DNA from: Paramecium tetraurelia
Taxonomy: Eukaryota > Ciliophora > Oligohymenophorea > Peniculida > Parameciidae
Length of the DNA: 64,000 bases
Reading direction: 5' to 3'
Assembly: GCF_000165425.1 (NCBI RefSeq)
Contig: NW_001799200.1
Location: forward strand, 372,178-436,177
Shown in pieces: positions 35,248-48,074 of this stretch (position 1 is its first letter; the number at the start of each line of letters is the position of its first letter). The notes under the pieces are model-generated. The model worked only from the letters and a program-made list of their open reading frames with translations, was not told the DNA's origin and did no database searches. The translations under genes and the position numbers were made by a program.

Positions 35248-36774
35248 ATGTCTGTGTATCGAGATGAAAGCATATTAAAAGGGCTTCTTCAGGGTAAAAC
35301 TATAGAGTAGGGGGCGGAGTTACATTTATTCATATTGGTTGAATAGAATGTGAGGAAGATCATTCAAGTGAATATTGTTATGATGATTAGGAGGCAATAA
35401 AATATCAAAGACACTTCAGAAAAAAATAACTTAATTCCCAAGACATTGAATTGGCTATCAAGGATCAAAATATGCAGAAGGTACTCTGACGTAAAATGAT
35501 TTTAGTCTGAAATCTTTGGATTTTAATATATGGATAGTATTAATTTGTGCAAAAGGATGGATGAGTATGTGCTCAATGATCAGGTATGGAATCTCAATAT
35601 TCAAGAGCTTGGATCTAAGAGATCTAATTTCGCATTAGATGAGGACAGTTAAAATCCCTCTCGGATTTCCCTCTCTTTCCATATTCAATGTGATGAAAGA
35701 TTATTAGATGATCAATTCGTAGGAGACTCAATCCATAAGTAAATTCCCCTCATTTAATATCAGTGCAATACAAGGACATCATATAAACGGAGTCATTCCA
35801 AAGCATGGAAAACAAAAAGTCCTTCAATATTATTAAGGATAACGTAATAAGCATATTGACAGTTCATCAATAAAGCATTGTGAAGAACTTTAAGGATTTA
35901 TTTGAAAAAGAAGTAATAAGTCTAAAATTTAATTTCTCACAAGAATTTGTTTAATGTAAATCTTCATTTCATGATTTAGTGCTTTCTGATTTGGAGAGCT
36001 ACAAAGACGTGGCTTAAATCGTTCCATTCATAGTCCAATATTTATATAGTTAGTAGGATTAAGTTTAACTGTTTTATTACAAACATAGATGTGTGATAAT
36101 TGAATGCTTGAGTCGACTGATAATGAACAATTAGATAAATCTGGAGTTTTAAGTATCTGCCATAATAATACATAATAGTTGCATTAGATCATAAAAATCT
36201 TAGTTAAATTTTTGACTGCCAAGATAATTGAAATCAACTTAAAATTCTAAATCGAACTTCAAGTGAAGACAGCCAAATGTTTGAATTATTTGCTTGATAA
36301 ATTTAACTTGAAATATTAAGCATTAAGGTAGAATGTTGACCTTGTAATTTTGAATAAATTAGATAGAGTCACAAGTAAAATTGAGAAGAAGAACTCTCAC
36401 AAATCATTATTGAAGGCGTATTCGATAATTTAATACTTTATTGAATAAAATATTTGTGTTCAGCATTTGAAGTTTGTGGAATAAATGAGTGTATTGATCC
36501 GAAAAATAGAAAAAGGGAGATAATCAATCAATTAATATAATCCAGATTATGAACATCTAGCTGGTTTAATATCTTTATCTTTAGGAGTAATTATTACATT
36601 GAATAATCATAGAGCATTTTGATTAAAATAATCAACGGATTGCAATATTTGTAGCCTAATCATGAAAACCAAATTTTGCACATTATTAATAATACAAGAG
36701 AATTGATGTTAGAATTGGGATTATATGAAATGTTTGTAATGTAATAACATGTTGTGGAGCACATGATTTTATGA
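35248..36774 (+). CDS. TAF6: Transcription initiation factor TFIID subunit 6 (TAF6)
   Basis: About 460 residues after six introns (23, 25, 25, 19, 26 and 26 bases); the sum fits a complete frame. N-terminal histone fold: MSVYRDESILKGLLQGKTIE, LVEQNVRKIIQEAIKYQRHF, RKKQLNSQDIELAIKDQNMQ, as in TAF6. AIQGHHINGVIPKH corresponds to the AIxGxxPxIPEN linker. The C-terminal HEAT region includes DLESYKDVAQIVPFIVQYLY, CVIIECLSRLIMNN and LHQIIKILVKFLTAKI, where TAF6 has YLHQLxPxVLTCxxAKxL. TAF6 pairs with TAF9 within TFIID at promoters (and with SAGA in animals). It lies in tandem with zinc-finger genes and PSMA4. Confidence 0.8.
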
Positions 36775-36831
36775 TTATTATTACCTTAATTTTATTTGAA
36801 CACCAGTATACATTAATTTAAATTAAATACA

Positions 36832-37629
36832 ATGTCAAGGAGATACGACTAAAAAACTAATACCTTCACTCCAGATGGCAGATTGAAATAAGTGGAATAT
36901 GCAATCGAGGCAATTAATCAAACAGGCTCAGCACTTGGAGTACTAACTAATGAGGGAATGATTTTGGCTACAGAAAAACAAGAAGTATCACATCTCTTAG
37001 AACATTCAAAACATTCTGAGAAAATCTATCCAATCGATAGACACATCTTCTCAGTTGTTTCAGGTCATACAGCTGATGCAAACATTTTGATTAATTATGC
37101 TAGAGAAGCTGCTGCCAATCATAGGTAAATTGTGAATCAAATCCTAGATATTAGTTTTAAGATAACATTGCCTTAGAATAATTGATAATAAACATATGCG
37201 ATTACAAACAGAATAAAACCTAAGTAGGTGGGTAGAGACCTTTCGGAACAGCATTCCTATTTGCTGGTTATGATAAAAAAAATGGTTTTCAATTATTTAG
37301 CACTGATCCATCAGGTAATTATGCTGGGTGGAAGGCCACTGCAATTGGAAAGAATAATTTAGCAGCTAATAGCTATTTAAAGCAAGATTACAAAGAAAAT
37401 TTAACCTTAGAATAAGTACTATAATATAAGAGTTTTTTAGGGATTAGATATCGCAATAAAAGCACTCGTGAAAACTATGGATACATCGTCTCCTTAGCCT
37501 TCTAAAATAGAGATTGTCGTTATCAGTTAATAAGGAAAAGAAGTCAAGAGTAAAACCTATAATGAAAAAGAAGTTTTGAGTTTACTTTAAAAAAATGGGT
37601 TTAGCAATGAACAAATGTAACAGGAATGA
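36832..37629 (+). CDS. PSMA4: 20S proteasome alpha subunit, PSMA4 type (alpha3)
   Basis: About 249 residues, two introns (23 and 25 bases). Starts [20 protein letters not shown] followed by [16 protein letters not shown], the proteasome alpha signature with the N-terminal gate residues. Later [37 protein letters not shown] and [11 protein letters not shown] match PSMA4 in order and spacing. Alpha subunits form the outer gated rings of the proteasome and are not catalytic. Length is normal. It is convergent with the capping-protein gene. Confidence 0.95.
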
Positions 37630-37808
37630 TATAATCAAATGTGTTTTAAAATAAGTGGTCAAACCTTCTTAATTATTTTTATAATACTTTCAATTTTATC
37701 AGAGGAATGACTATTAAAGATATATAAAGTTTTTGAGTAATATCTTACTCCAAAAATGATAGAGTTCAAATTTATCATGAATTTATTGATTAATATTTTA
37801 TTGTAATT

Positions 37809-38739
37809 TCATTACTTCAAATTTGCTACTAGTTTGTGAACATTTTCATTCCAATTCATCTTTGTACCTGTAATTGGTAGGGGTCTTCTCATTGCTTTAA
37901 AGAATATGTCTGGCATGGAATTATATAAATTATCCATTCCTGCTAAATGTCTATTCTCTAATCTAGTGATTGTGTGAATAATCTATTTGGCACTCTCGCT
38001 TGCAGTAGACAAATCTACATTGATTCCTTCTGAGAAGGTATTTACATTTTTTAATTACACATTTCCATCTTCATAATAATGTGCTTGCACTTTCAAATCA
38101 CCTTTCAATTGTGTTTTTGTGAATTCCCAGGTTGAGATCCAACTTCCACAGCTATTATATTATGCATTAATTTACAAAAAGTTTGGCAAGTTAATTGTTT
38201 TTGCAGTAATTCCAATATAGAATGTAAAATCTGAAGCGTCACCTTGATACATAACTAATTTCATGTATTTAAATTATACCATAAGCTCCACAAACTTTCT
38301 CATTAAATTGCTAAGTCAAATAAAGATTGAGTTATTATTCAAGGGCATCTCTAAGTTGATTCAATTCAGGATCTGAAGGTAACTCAACTTAGGATCTGGA
38401 TATGACTTCTAATTTTTCATGATCCACTTAAATTGTCTCATTGTTTTTCTAATCTACATAAAAGTCCTCTTAAGAATTCAGAACGCTTGTAAGGATCTAT
38501 TGATGTCATCAGAGACACTTACTTAAGTGCTTTAGCCTTTAAACAAAGCCAAGTGTTCCTCATTATGATCCCTCAATGCTTGTAGCATAATAGAATGCTA
38601 TGGATTAATATTCCCAATGATTTTACACAAATCCTTAATCACTAAATTAGCTTATCCAAATGGTGTATTCTTTACGATATACTTGACTACTTTCTCATGT
38701 TGTTCAAGTTAGTTGACTTCTCCTTCTTCTTAATTCATT
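37809..38739 (-). CDS. CAPZA: F-actin capping protein alpha subunit, with one single-base frame break
   Basis: About 293 residues; introns of 26 and 25 bases. Core and C-terminus match CapZ alpha: [68 protein letters not shown], ending VHKLVANLK. The heterodimer with CapZ beta caps barbed ends of actin filaments. The natural start MNQEEGEVNQLEQ is one base out of frame with the body ([20 protein letters not shown]): a plus-strand TTT at 38700-38702 has one base too many. There is no room for an intron, so sequence error or a very recent slip is likely. Confidence 0.8.
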
Positions 38740-39023
38740 ATATATCTTTTATAAATTAAATATAATCATCTTTAATAGTTTCAGAGCAGATATTCAATAT
38801 CATATAATATGTTTGTTTGTGTTCTATTCACATAGATGTTTCATTCCTTTAGAACAATCTACTCAGAGAAACACAATTAATCTTAGAGATCAATGCTAAT
38901 TGACTACTATAGAAATAACCAACCATCGCTTTATCTCTCATACACAATCACCAAAAGTTAATATTAATATTTAATTATTATTATATTTATTATCCTCTTA
39001 ATTATGTAGTACTAAATATGATG
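38740..39023. other. Spacer, no clear gene
   Basis: A short minus-strand frame with plausible composition (MVGYFYSSQLALISKINCVS) is present but stops after about 30 codons. I cannot support a gene. Confidence 0.4.
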
Positions 39024-41415
39024 TCATTTATTCTGTTTTTGTTTCAATTTTGAATACCAAGAAGGACCATCTTCCTATTTTTATTAACTACTTTGAATTC
39101 CACCTTGCAATTAATGCAAATTCATACCCTTTTTTTAGATCGCACTTTGAGGATCAATATATGTCTTTGTATTTAAGGCTTCCGACATCTCATTTATGGC
39201 ACTTCTCAGATTTTATCTCATATCATTCTAACTACCAGTGGCAATACCAATCAAAATGTTCTAAATGTTTTGTAGGTTCTGTCTTTTAATTCTCAATCTC
39301 TATAGATCCTCTTCAGCTCGCATGAATCTCTATTAAATTTATACACTAATAATTACATTGGCTACATCATCGTTTTCTGCTTTTAGGATCTAATAATCCT
39401 AATCCATTTTCTTTAAAAGGGATTTATATTTCAAAATTTCTCTATCCTTTTCCTCAATATGGGCTACGAGATAGGAATGACTAAAATAAAAGATATTTAA
39501 TGAATATTTACGGTTAATGTGTTTTGTCAAGTACATCTCTTTATAATTTGGTCTCTTCCTATAGTCTCTCAATCTCTTATGACTTATCTCTTAATTGTCT
39601 TTGCAATTCCTCTGATTCTCTTTATTTTGCTTGCAATCTCTAAGCGAGATTTAATGCCTGTTGAATCCTTCTTTTTGAAGATGTAGGTACAGTGCCCATG
39701 AATCCCAATAAAGGATTCATTGCATCATATTCATTGCCTGCTGATTTCATTATGGCATCATCAATTTCTTTTTCAATTCCTTCATAATTAGTTAATTGTT
39801 CTTTTGCAACTTGCAATTAAGCATTTATGCTGCTCATCTATTCCTTAGCCTCTACCTAACACTTATAATACTCTGCCTTCAACACGTTGATCTTCTCCCT
39901 TAACATTTCATTTTCATGCTTTGTAGCTTTAAGATTGGCCAAAGTATCTTCATAGATATTCTATACTCTATCCAACTCTTCCACCTTCAATCTTAATTGA
40001 ATTCTCTATTCAGATAAGTCCCCATCTAATTTTCTTTATAAGTTTCTATAATCAATTAGCAAATGATCATATAAAGTTGATTTTTCCTTCACTTGCCCTT
40101 CTAGATTATCTTTTCGAAGTTAAATTTCCTCCTTTGCATCCTTCAAGAATTTGATTTGAGTCTCATAAATATCAACTAAATTCTATTTGGCAATTTCCAA
40201 TTCATGATGATGCTTCTCTTTAAGATCTGCAATTTCTGAGTAAATTCTTTTTTCATAAGCCTGAGTCTAATCTGTTTTAGAATTGAGTAATTAAAATAGA
40301 TATTCTTAAGCTTAGTTTTTTGCTTCCAAATACTCCTTCTCTGTCCTATCTAATTTGTCCTCCAATCTCTTAACCTTCTCCAAAAGTTAAATATTCTCCT
40401 TAGTCAAATATTCCTTGTCTTATTGCAAAAGGTCTCCCTTCCTCTTGGCGTCATCCTATGCCTTGTATTAATCACCTGCCTTGTCTCCGGCTTAATTATT
40501 TTGATAGAAACCAGCCTTCTCTTCCAATAAAAACTTCTCTTACTCCAATCTCTTATAATCCCTACTTAATTCATCAAATCTTGCTCCCTTCTCTCTCAAC
40601 AGGGCTAATTCCTCTTAAGATTTTGTTAATTCTAACTCCAAAGCCTTTCTAGCATTATCATAATTTAATTTATGTCTTCTAATATCCTCTTCTCTGTCTA
40701 CCATCATCTTTTAGCCATGTTCCAAATCATTCAATAAGAATTAATGCTTCTCTGTTATCTATCTGAGTTCTTCCCTTAAAGCCAATATTTCCTTTTTCTA
40801 AAACTCCCCCTCCTTTTTGAATGGATACACAATTTCCCAAACCTAAACCAATACCCAATCTTGAATGGGCATTTCCTTCTCATTCATATCTCGCAACCTC
40901 AGATAAACAGCCTCTGGGACCAATCCAGCAAGCATATCTCTAACTTAAGCCAAAGCTTCTCTTATGCCTGGTAATTGAGACTCTTGATAGATCATCTTAG
41001 ACTTTAGTTATTTGATTTCACTTAAAAGTTTATCTGTTTCAATTCGATGATTAGCAAAAACTCTTTGTCTATCAGCGTCATTGGCTGCTTGGATCCTTTT
41101 GATCTCAGCATTTAGAAAAGCTATTTATTTTTCCTGCATGCCCACAACGGATGAATAATTCTAAAAATGGATCGATTACAATAATACATTTTTCATATTG
41201 ACTGTATCATGAGTGTTCCCCCCTCTGTTATGTTTAGTCTATTGATAATTCTCAATATCAGCTATGGATACCGAATCCCTCATACTATCTGATTCACTGT
41301 CACTCATCATCACTTAGCCTTATTCAAATTATCTTATATCTTCCTCAGAAAATGTGGTTGGATCTATATTCATCGATTTCATAAGTTTTATGATGTCTTT
41401 TCTCTTCGTACTCAT
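39024..41415 (-). CDS. PIBF1: CEP90 / PIBF1 homologue (centriolar satellite and distal-appendage coiled-coil protein)
   Basis: About 777 residues, introns of 31 and 27 bases near the 3' end. The whole protein is coiled coil (for example LEEKAGFYQNNQAGDKAGDQ, DNLEGQVKEKSTLYDHLLID), with three islands that match CEP90/PIBF1 in the right order: NPLLGFMGTVPTSSKRRIQQ, DKTHQPHSYLVAHIEEKDRE, and the C-terminal GPSWYSKLKQKQNK. In animals CEP90 acts with OFD1, MNR and FOPNL in centriole distal appendages and ciliogenesis, and Paramecium has a conserved set at basal bodies. It is head-to-head with another long coiled-coil gene across a 270-base shared promoter region. Confidence 0.8.
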
Positions 41416-41685
41416 TTATCAGTTAATTAATTCAAATTTAGTTTATTAAATATTAAATGATTAATAAAACTCAATTAATATAGATCTCTCAATTTTACAA
41501 TTCAAATAACAATTATTCAATTTATAAATTCAGCATAAGTGTCGCATGGGTCAATGTGGTGAATCTGTTTCAATTTAAAATTGCCCTCTACTTTGCGAGA
41601 ATAGGTTTAAATAATAATGTGTAAAATAAGTTTAATTTTATTAGTAATCTGAAAAATTCAAATTTTAACAATATAATTAAAATTA
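41416..41685. promoter_or_regulatory. Shared promoter region between two divergent coiled-coil genes
   Basis: About 270 A/T-rich bases separate the ATG of the CEP90 homologue (minus) from the ATG of the gene at 41686 (plus). A tract with more G and C (about 41530-41600) stands out from its surroundings. No known element is recognised; the regulatory role is inferred from position only. Confidence 0.35.
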
Positions 41686-44371
41686 ATGTCTTAAACAAGG
41701 ACGAGTTAGAGCTCGAAACATCAAAGAAAAGGCGATAATCGTTTTTTACAATAAATCAATAGTCTCTTACAAAATGTAAGCAACCCACCTCTGAATATCT
41801 CAAAACGATGGATTAAGGATAGAGAGGGAGAATAAAAGAGTTTATTTGAAGAAGTTAAACAAAATGAATTCACAGGCAAAAGTCAGACACTGACACAATT
41901 GACTGATATAGGAAAGAAATTAGCAAAAATGAAAAAGAAACTTAGAACTTTCACTGCTGATGATCGTCTAAAAACACCAGTCTCAGAAAATAAAAGCAGA
42001 AAATCAACTAAGTCAAAGAAGAGTTAAAGTAAAAAGGGGTAGAGCTCACATAGTCAATCAAGAACTTAATTAAAGAGTCTTGAATAAAGCAGAAGTAAAT
42101 CTTCAAAGAAGGCTAAAAAACCATTAAAGTCTTCAAAAACTTAAAACACCCCAAAATTCAAAAAGAAGACCTTTGAAAATAAATTGGGAAGCTTCTCAAA
42201 GGAAATGTAACAACAAAGAGATAGTTCAAGACCTAATGTTAGAATTTTGGAATCAAGAATTGCAAAGAACACTGTTGATAGAAGCTCAAGGTAATTAATT
42301 AAATTAATTCAAGTCCGTCTCGTTCAATTGGGTCTTCCAAAAAATAAGTTAGAAATCGAAGAACTGAATCTCCCTGTGAGGAATCAAGTTCATTGACAGA
42401 TTCTAGTGACACAAAGGAAATTATGAAATTGAAAATGAATCCCACTTATGCATAATCTAAATATGAAGTATTTATGGATAATGAGAAAAAAATAAAAGAA
42501 CTCGATGCAGGATAATTGAGCAGAGAAGAGAATTTGATGTTAACAACTAAATTAGAATCTGTAACTAAAGAAAAACTATTAAGAGAATATAGGATATTGT
42601 ATTATAGAAGCAAAGAAGTCAAAAAGTTGTTAACCGAATATTATGAACAGAATTTACGTTTGACTGAAGAAATCAACGAATTATAATAAATTATTTATGA
42701 TAAATAACTTGAAAATAAGTAAGTCAAAAAAGAATTAAAATCTCAAACCAAAGAAATGAAAATAATGTAATCAGAATATAGTACAAAATTAGACCAATTG
42801 GGAAAATCTTATTAGTAGCATGAAATGAACACTGTTCCATTAAATGATTATGAAAGATTAAAACAGGAGAATGATAAAATTTTAATTGAAAATGAAATGT
42901 TAAAGGAAGATTATAAAGGAATCAGTCTTAAAATGTAACAAATAGAGAATGAGATATACTAAAAAAGATAGTATGAAATTCCAGAGTAAGAAATATCCTA
43001 AAGATTACAGAGAGAGTTAGAGTCAGTTAGAGATTAAGCAGATAGAATAAAAGAAGAAAATATGAAATTGAAATTACAATTAGACAAAGAATAAATTTCT
43101 AATCGGGAATTATCATAGTAAATCTATTAAAAAAAGAATGAACTTGATGGAAATGTTGAATAAAAATAATATGAATTAACTTCATTGAAATCTCATTTGT
43201 AGACTGCTAATACGAAAATTTAAAAATTAGAATAGTAGATAACTTAAATGAAGTATTAAATGATTTCAGAGTAAGAATAATCATTTTCAATCAGAGAGAA
43301 GATAATTAGATAAGAGGAGGAACTAAGAATAGCTAATCTGAAGGTAGAAAATAGGGAGAAAGAAATAAATGAATAAAGATCAAAGGAATTGATATTAAAG
43401 AAAAAGATATTAGATTTAGAATCTAAAATTGAAAATCAATTCTAGTAATCTCAACCATATTTTGAACCTATCGTTACAATCAATAAACCGATCAATTCTG
43501 ACTCATGTATTTTAACACATATATATATTAGTTATTAATAAGGAATTATAAGTGGAAAGACAGCTATTAGCCAAGACTTAAGAGCAATTATAAAATATTT
43601 AAGGAGAAAATGATCAATTAAAGCGAAATCTGAAATAGATTGAATTAGAATTGTAATATGAAAGACAATAGAATGAATAAATCAAACTAAAATTCACTTA
43701 GTTACAATAAGAAAATGAATTCACACTTCAAAGAGCATAGAAACAATTTGAAGAAACTGAAAATCATCGTTCTAAGGAATTCTAGTTAACAGAATAACAA
43801 TACAAAAATTAAGAGAACTTGTTGTTTTCTGCATAATAAAGAATAAATGAATTAGAAAATGAACTTAGAATTTTGTAAAATAAGGAATTAGAGAATAAGA
43901 ATTCAATAAATGATTAGAAATTATAGATTGAGAAATAATAATTAAAATTAGAGTAAAATTTGACAAAAGTTAATGAGTTTTAGAATTAGATAAAAACGTT
44001 GGAATATGAGAATGCATAATTATCTGAAAATAATCGGTAGTTAAAAGTGCAAAGTCAATAACTAACAAAAGAATTAGAATAAATAGATAGGATAAAGGAC
44101 AATTACAAAAATAAATATTTGAATAATAGATACGAAAATAAAAAATTGTTAAATCAATATAATGAAGTAATTGCAATCTAATATTTAGAAAGAAAATATT
44201 ATGAAGTAAACTTTTACAAATGAATTGGAGAAAGTAAAATGTTAAAAGGAGCAATTAGAAAAGATAAAGAGTCAAGAGGAATGCTAGAGATAGCAGAAGG
44301 ATAAGAAGTTAAAAGTCATAAATGATCTATAATAAATGATCAAAGGACACAAAATGGCACTAGATAAATGA
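41686..44371 (+). CDS. Long coiled-coil protein, about 871 residues
   Basis: Three introns (23, 25, 22 bases) give a complete frame. The first 200 residues are basic and Ser/Lys-rich (KSQSKKGQSSHSQSRTQLKS), likely disordered and possibly microtubule-binding. A Ser-rich hinge (SPSRSIGSSKNK) follows, and then from about residue 240 to the end an almost unbroken coiled coil (YRILYYRSKEVKKLLTEYYE, ELESVRDQADRIKEENMKLK). The layout, a basic head plus a long rod, is common in centrosomal and basal-body proteins. It is divergent from the CEP90 homologue, which hints at co-expression. No family signature recognised. Confidence 0.75.
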
Positions 44372-44427
44372 AAATTAAATTAATTATTAAATTTAAGCAT
44401 TAAAATCTTAATAAGATATTTACTGTT

Positions 44428-45073
44428 TCAAGGTTTGTGCAAGCCTTTTTTACAACCTGGATTGCAATCTCTACACTAATTACAGCATGTAAAGTATTCA
44501 TCTCCTCCACAAGTTCTGCAAGAAAAATACTTGAGTTTACCGGGATGAAATATGCAAGTCTCATATAAAATAGTTAAGTACTTCCTCATTAAAGCCCTCT
44601 TTTAATGTGACATTACAACGAACACAGTTCCAAAAAGCCCCTGATTGTCTTAGAAGCTTGGTATCTTCTTCAATTTCTTATAATTAGGCTTAAAGCTTAA
44701 TAATTGATGTTTCATCGTTCTAAATGGTTTTTAATAGATCTTCTCCATACTGTTTTTTCTTTGGTTAAAAATGCTGAATTTCTTTATAAGCAGGATTAGT
44801 TGAGATATCAATTTCAAAGGAATGATCTTTGCCACTAATTAAATCGATTAATAATGTGAGCTATTTCAAAAGTTAGGATTTCTCCTTCAAGTAGAATTCC
44901 CATTCATCATTTTCTCTTCTCAAGAGTCTTTCTTCTCTTTCAAAAGTTAAAATTTTTTAATTAACTTAATGCATTTTGTCAGAAACAATAGAAAACATTT
45001 TTTTTAATTCCTGCTGTTCAAGCTGGGTGATCTCTTTTGATAGGTATAATAATTACCCAATGTCTATTCGCAT
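44428..45073 (-). CDS. Helical protein with C-terminal Cys-rich zinc-binding module
   Basis: About 207 residues; one 22-base intron. The N-terminal 140 residues are helical (LEQQELKKMFSIVSDKMHQV, DEWEFYLKEKSQLLKQLTLL). The last 60 residues carry a dense Cys/His array: FWNCVRCNVTLKEGF ... TCIFHPGKLKYFSCRTCGGD, EYFTCCNQCRDCNPGCKKGL. About ten Cys and two His could bind two or three zinc ions. The pattern resembles CHORD-like or other small treble-clef modules but I cannot assign it. It is tail-to-tail with the long coiled-coil gene (57 bases). Confidence 0.6.
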
Positions 45074-45209
45074 TTTTAGATTATTTTATTTATGGGTAAG
45101 ATTTCTTCTCTCTATTCTTTTGGTTTAGTTTTAGTTTTTTCCTGCTTCATTTAATTTTGCATGTAAATTAATGATAAATAATTTAAATTTATATTAATAC
45201 ATAGATAGA

Positions 45210-47050
45210 ATGAATTCCTCTGATCACTAGTAATAGAATTCAGTTGGTTGGTTGTTAAATCTAGTGGGTAAATTTTCTCCAAAAGATTTGGAAAAGTCAA
45301 ATCTTAAAGAAATTGGAGAAGAATACATGAAAAAGATTTTACTCTATCCTTAACTTCAATCTGGGAATGTTTTTACCTACAATCAATAGAAGTAGGAATT
45401 CTCTGAGAAACTCTTTCATATCTATCCTAATATTCTAATATGCTAACATGATAGAATTCATACTCATTTGATACTGAGTAATTGCAGTATCTAAAAGGAG
45501 CTAATTCAATACAAAGAAGCGAAAACCTATGGATTAATAATTTCTAACAATTTGGGAAACACTTACTTATTCTTCCCATAATTCATTCAGTATAGAAATT
45601 GGTATAAATTAATGAAACAATATTGTAAATTAAATGATTTCTTTGGGAAGTACAAATTAACCGATAGAATGTTACCTGGAGTATATCAATGCTATAAGAA
45701 ATCTGTAAGCATTTTATTATCGATACATAGAACAATGCTTAATTCACTGTTCAAATTTATAAGATGGAAGATTTTGAATAATGGCCTGAAATAGAAGAAG
45801 TAGTACATAATGAGATTTAAATGCTCCGATCTATTAAGCATTAAAACTTGTTGTAATTAAGGAGAGTATATGAAGATGACTCATATTTATTTATCCTATA
45901 TGAACATTTCAAAGGAGAGTCCCTTTATAATTTAATAATAACCAATCCCTTACACGAAGTTCAAATAGCTTCAGTAATTACCATCTCTATTCAATTAGAT
46001 TGTTTACTAAATCTTACAACTACTTAAATTCTTAGATAAACATCAATTTTATCATGGAAATCTAAATCCTCTCAACATAATCATCAACTCTAATAACTAA
46101 CTCCTTTAGATCTTTATGATTAACTTGTCCTTCAAGGTATCACCTCTTTTCTTATCTCTAGCAATACAGAATAAATGATAAATTAGATTGGATTTTGAAT
46201 AGACAAATCGAAGGATTCATAGCTCCTGAGTTCTACAATGGAGTACCGCCAAACATCACTTCCGATCTATATAGTCTTGGTGTCTTGCTTTACTTTATGA
46301 CATTCCCGTCACAATTACCAAGTGAGAAGCATTTTGACAAATATGAAATTGACACTACCAAAATCTAGAAATTATTGTAAAAGAAATTTTCCTAAAATCC
46401 TATTGAGGGCAACTCTCCACTTGATAAATCAATTGAAAAAAACATTAGTTTAAGTGAATTAGATTTATTATCGAAATTGCTATACACCAATCCTAGTATT
46501 TATTTCTTAAATAATAGAGCAAAGAATTACCATATCTGATAGTATGAAACATCATTGGTTTGTGAATATCAAGAGTAAAATCAAATAACTGAATGTTGTT
46601 AAGAAGAAAAAAGTAGAATTACCTTCATTAAGAACTATCATAGAATTAAGATCCTAAAGTGAACTGGATCTAAAGGTTCAATCTTAACTATCCAATAACA
46701 GAAGGCAGTCAAGATTAGCTGTTAATTAGGTTGACGATTTTGATGTAGGTAATCTATTGAAATATTAAAGTTAGTTCCTGATGAAGGACATCCTTTAGAG
46801 TAGGTTGCTGATCTAGATTTTTGTTAATTACTAAGAAGCAGCACTTAATTAAGAAAATTGTAAACACTAAGTAACAAATCCATTGGATGATTTAATTCGA
46901 TTGCATGATTCATAAAAATATATATATAAGATCTCCTAATTATCAGTTTAAATCTAATATATTTAACTCTTCTATAGATGTATCAAATTATTAATGTAAA
47001 ACATTAGCAAATGCAGATTTGCAGTAGAAATTATCAAAATAATTAGATGA
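45210..47050 (+). CDS. Kinase-fold protein with degenerate catalytic motifs (pseudokinase)
   Basis: About 580 residues after introns of 26, 25, 25 and 22 bases. Residues about 30-130 may be a small regulatory domain (QFIQYRNWYKLMKQYCKLND). The kinase fold follows: VVHNEIQMLRSIKHQNLLQL, SYLFILYEHFKGESLYNLI, then HQFYHGNLNPLNIIIN in place of HRDLKPxN and IFMINLSFK in place of the DFG region, with APEFYNGVPPNITSDLYSLG after it. The invariant Asp of HRD and of DFG are both missing, so phosphotransfer is not expected. The C-terminal 130 residues are unassigned. The 3' end is uncertain: further short introns could move the stop, but the convergent CCCH gene limits it. Confidence 0.65.
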
Positions 47051-47317
47051 ACATTAACAAGTTCCAATATATTTGCAAGAATAAATAAATATTTATTAAT
47101 AATAGAGATTCAATATTTTAATAAATTATTTTCTCTATAGGAATTAAATTCTTAAGTATTCAAATGTTAGTTTTAACATAAAATTGTATGATTAATACTA
47201 GTATTTAGTTAAGTTAAATATTTAGCATAGATAGTTCTTCAGAATAACTTATCATTCTGTTAAAATTATGTCAATATAATTAATAATAAATAAATAATCA
47301 TATTTCTATAAATATCT

Positions 47318-48074
47318 TCATTCACTACTTGAAGAAAGATTGATTTAAATTAATAATTTTGTCATCCACAATTTGAGGCATTCTTGGAGTGGAATTTATT
47401 ATTTCCAATCACTTGTTATTGATTGAAGAGATTTCAATCTGAATTATAACGAACTAGGCTAATAGAAAACTGTTTATGATTTGTAGTCTCTCTTAATTTG
47501 TTCTACGCTTCTGCTCTCATGAATAAATTAACATCGAGCTCCATAAAAGCATACCTAATGATACTAATTGATATAACATATTCTTAATGAAAAGATCTAC
47601 ATAATTTAGACTTGTATTTAGTATTGGATTGTCTACTCATCTTCTCATTTTCGCCATGAGCAAATTAGCATTTATTACTATAATTGCATTTACCAACAAG
47701 ACTCCAATTTTTACACATTTCTGTTTTGAATTTCATCTTATGCTAAGATTCATCACTTGAAGAACTCATTTCTTCTATTGGATCATCATCCTATACTTAA
47801 AAGTCAGTGCTCATTGTTGTTAATGTTGCTACAGTGCTCATGGATCCTCTCTTGTCTTATTCATTGGAATCATTGATTGAACATCTTTTAGCATTTTTAA
47901 TACACTTTTATGTCCAAGTAGGTTGTTTGGGTAAATAATTATTCAAATCTGTATTCAGAGATCGTCTATTATTAATGATTGATAATTTTCTAACCTTTCA
48001 GAATTCAATTTTTAAGTCTTCTATTGAACAGAAGTTCTTTATTTATAAGTTCTTAGCTTACTTACATCTGACAT
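47318..48074 (-). CDS. Tandem CCCH zinc-finger protein, TIS11/tristetraprolin type
   Basis: About 234 residues, introns of 29 and 23 bases. Two CCCH fingers with TIS11 spacing CX8CX5CX3H: KFKTEMCKNWSLVGKCNYSN followed by KCQFAHGENE, and KYKSKLCRSFHQEYVCFYGA followed by RCQFIHESRS; an 18-residue linker and the (R/K)YKTxxC lead-in are also as in the family. The second intron splits the second finger. TIS11 proteins bind AU-rich elements in mRNA 3' ends and promote decay. The N-terminal half is Ser/Thr-rich with a DDDPIEEMSSSS patch and may be phosphorylated. Confidence 0.85.
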
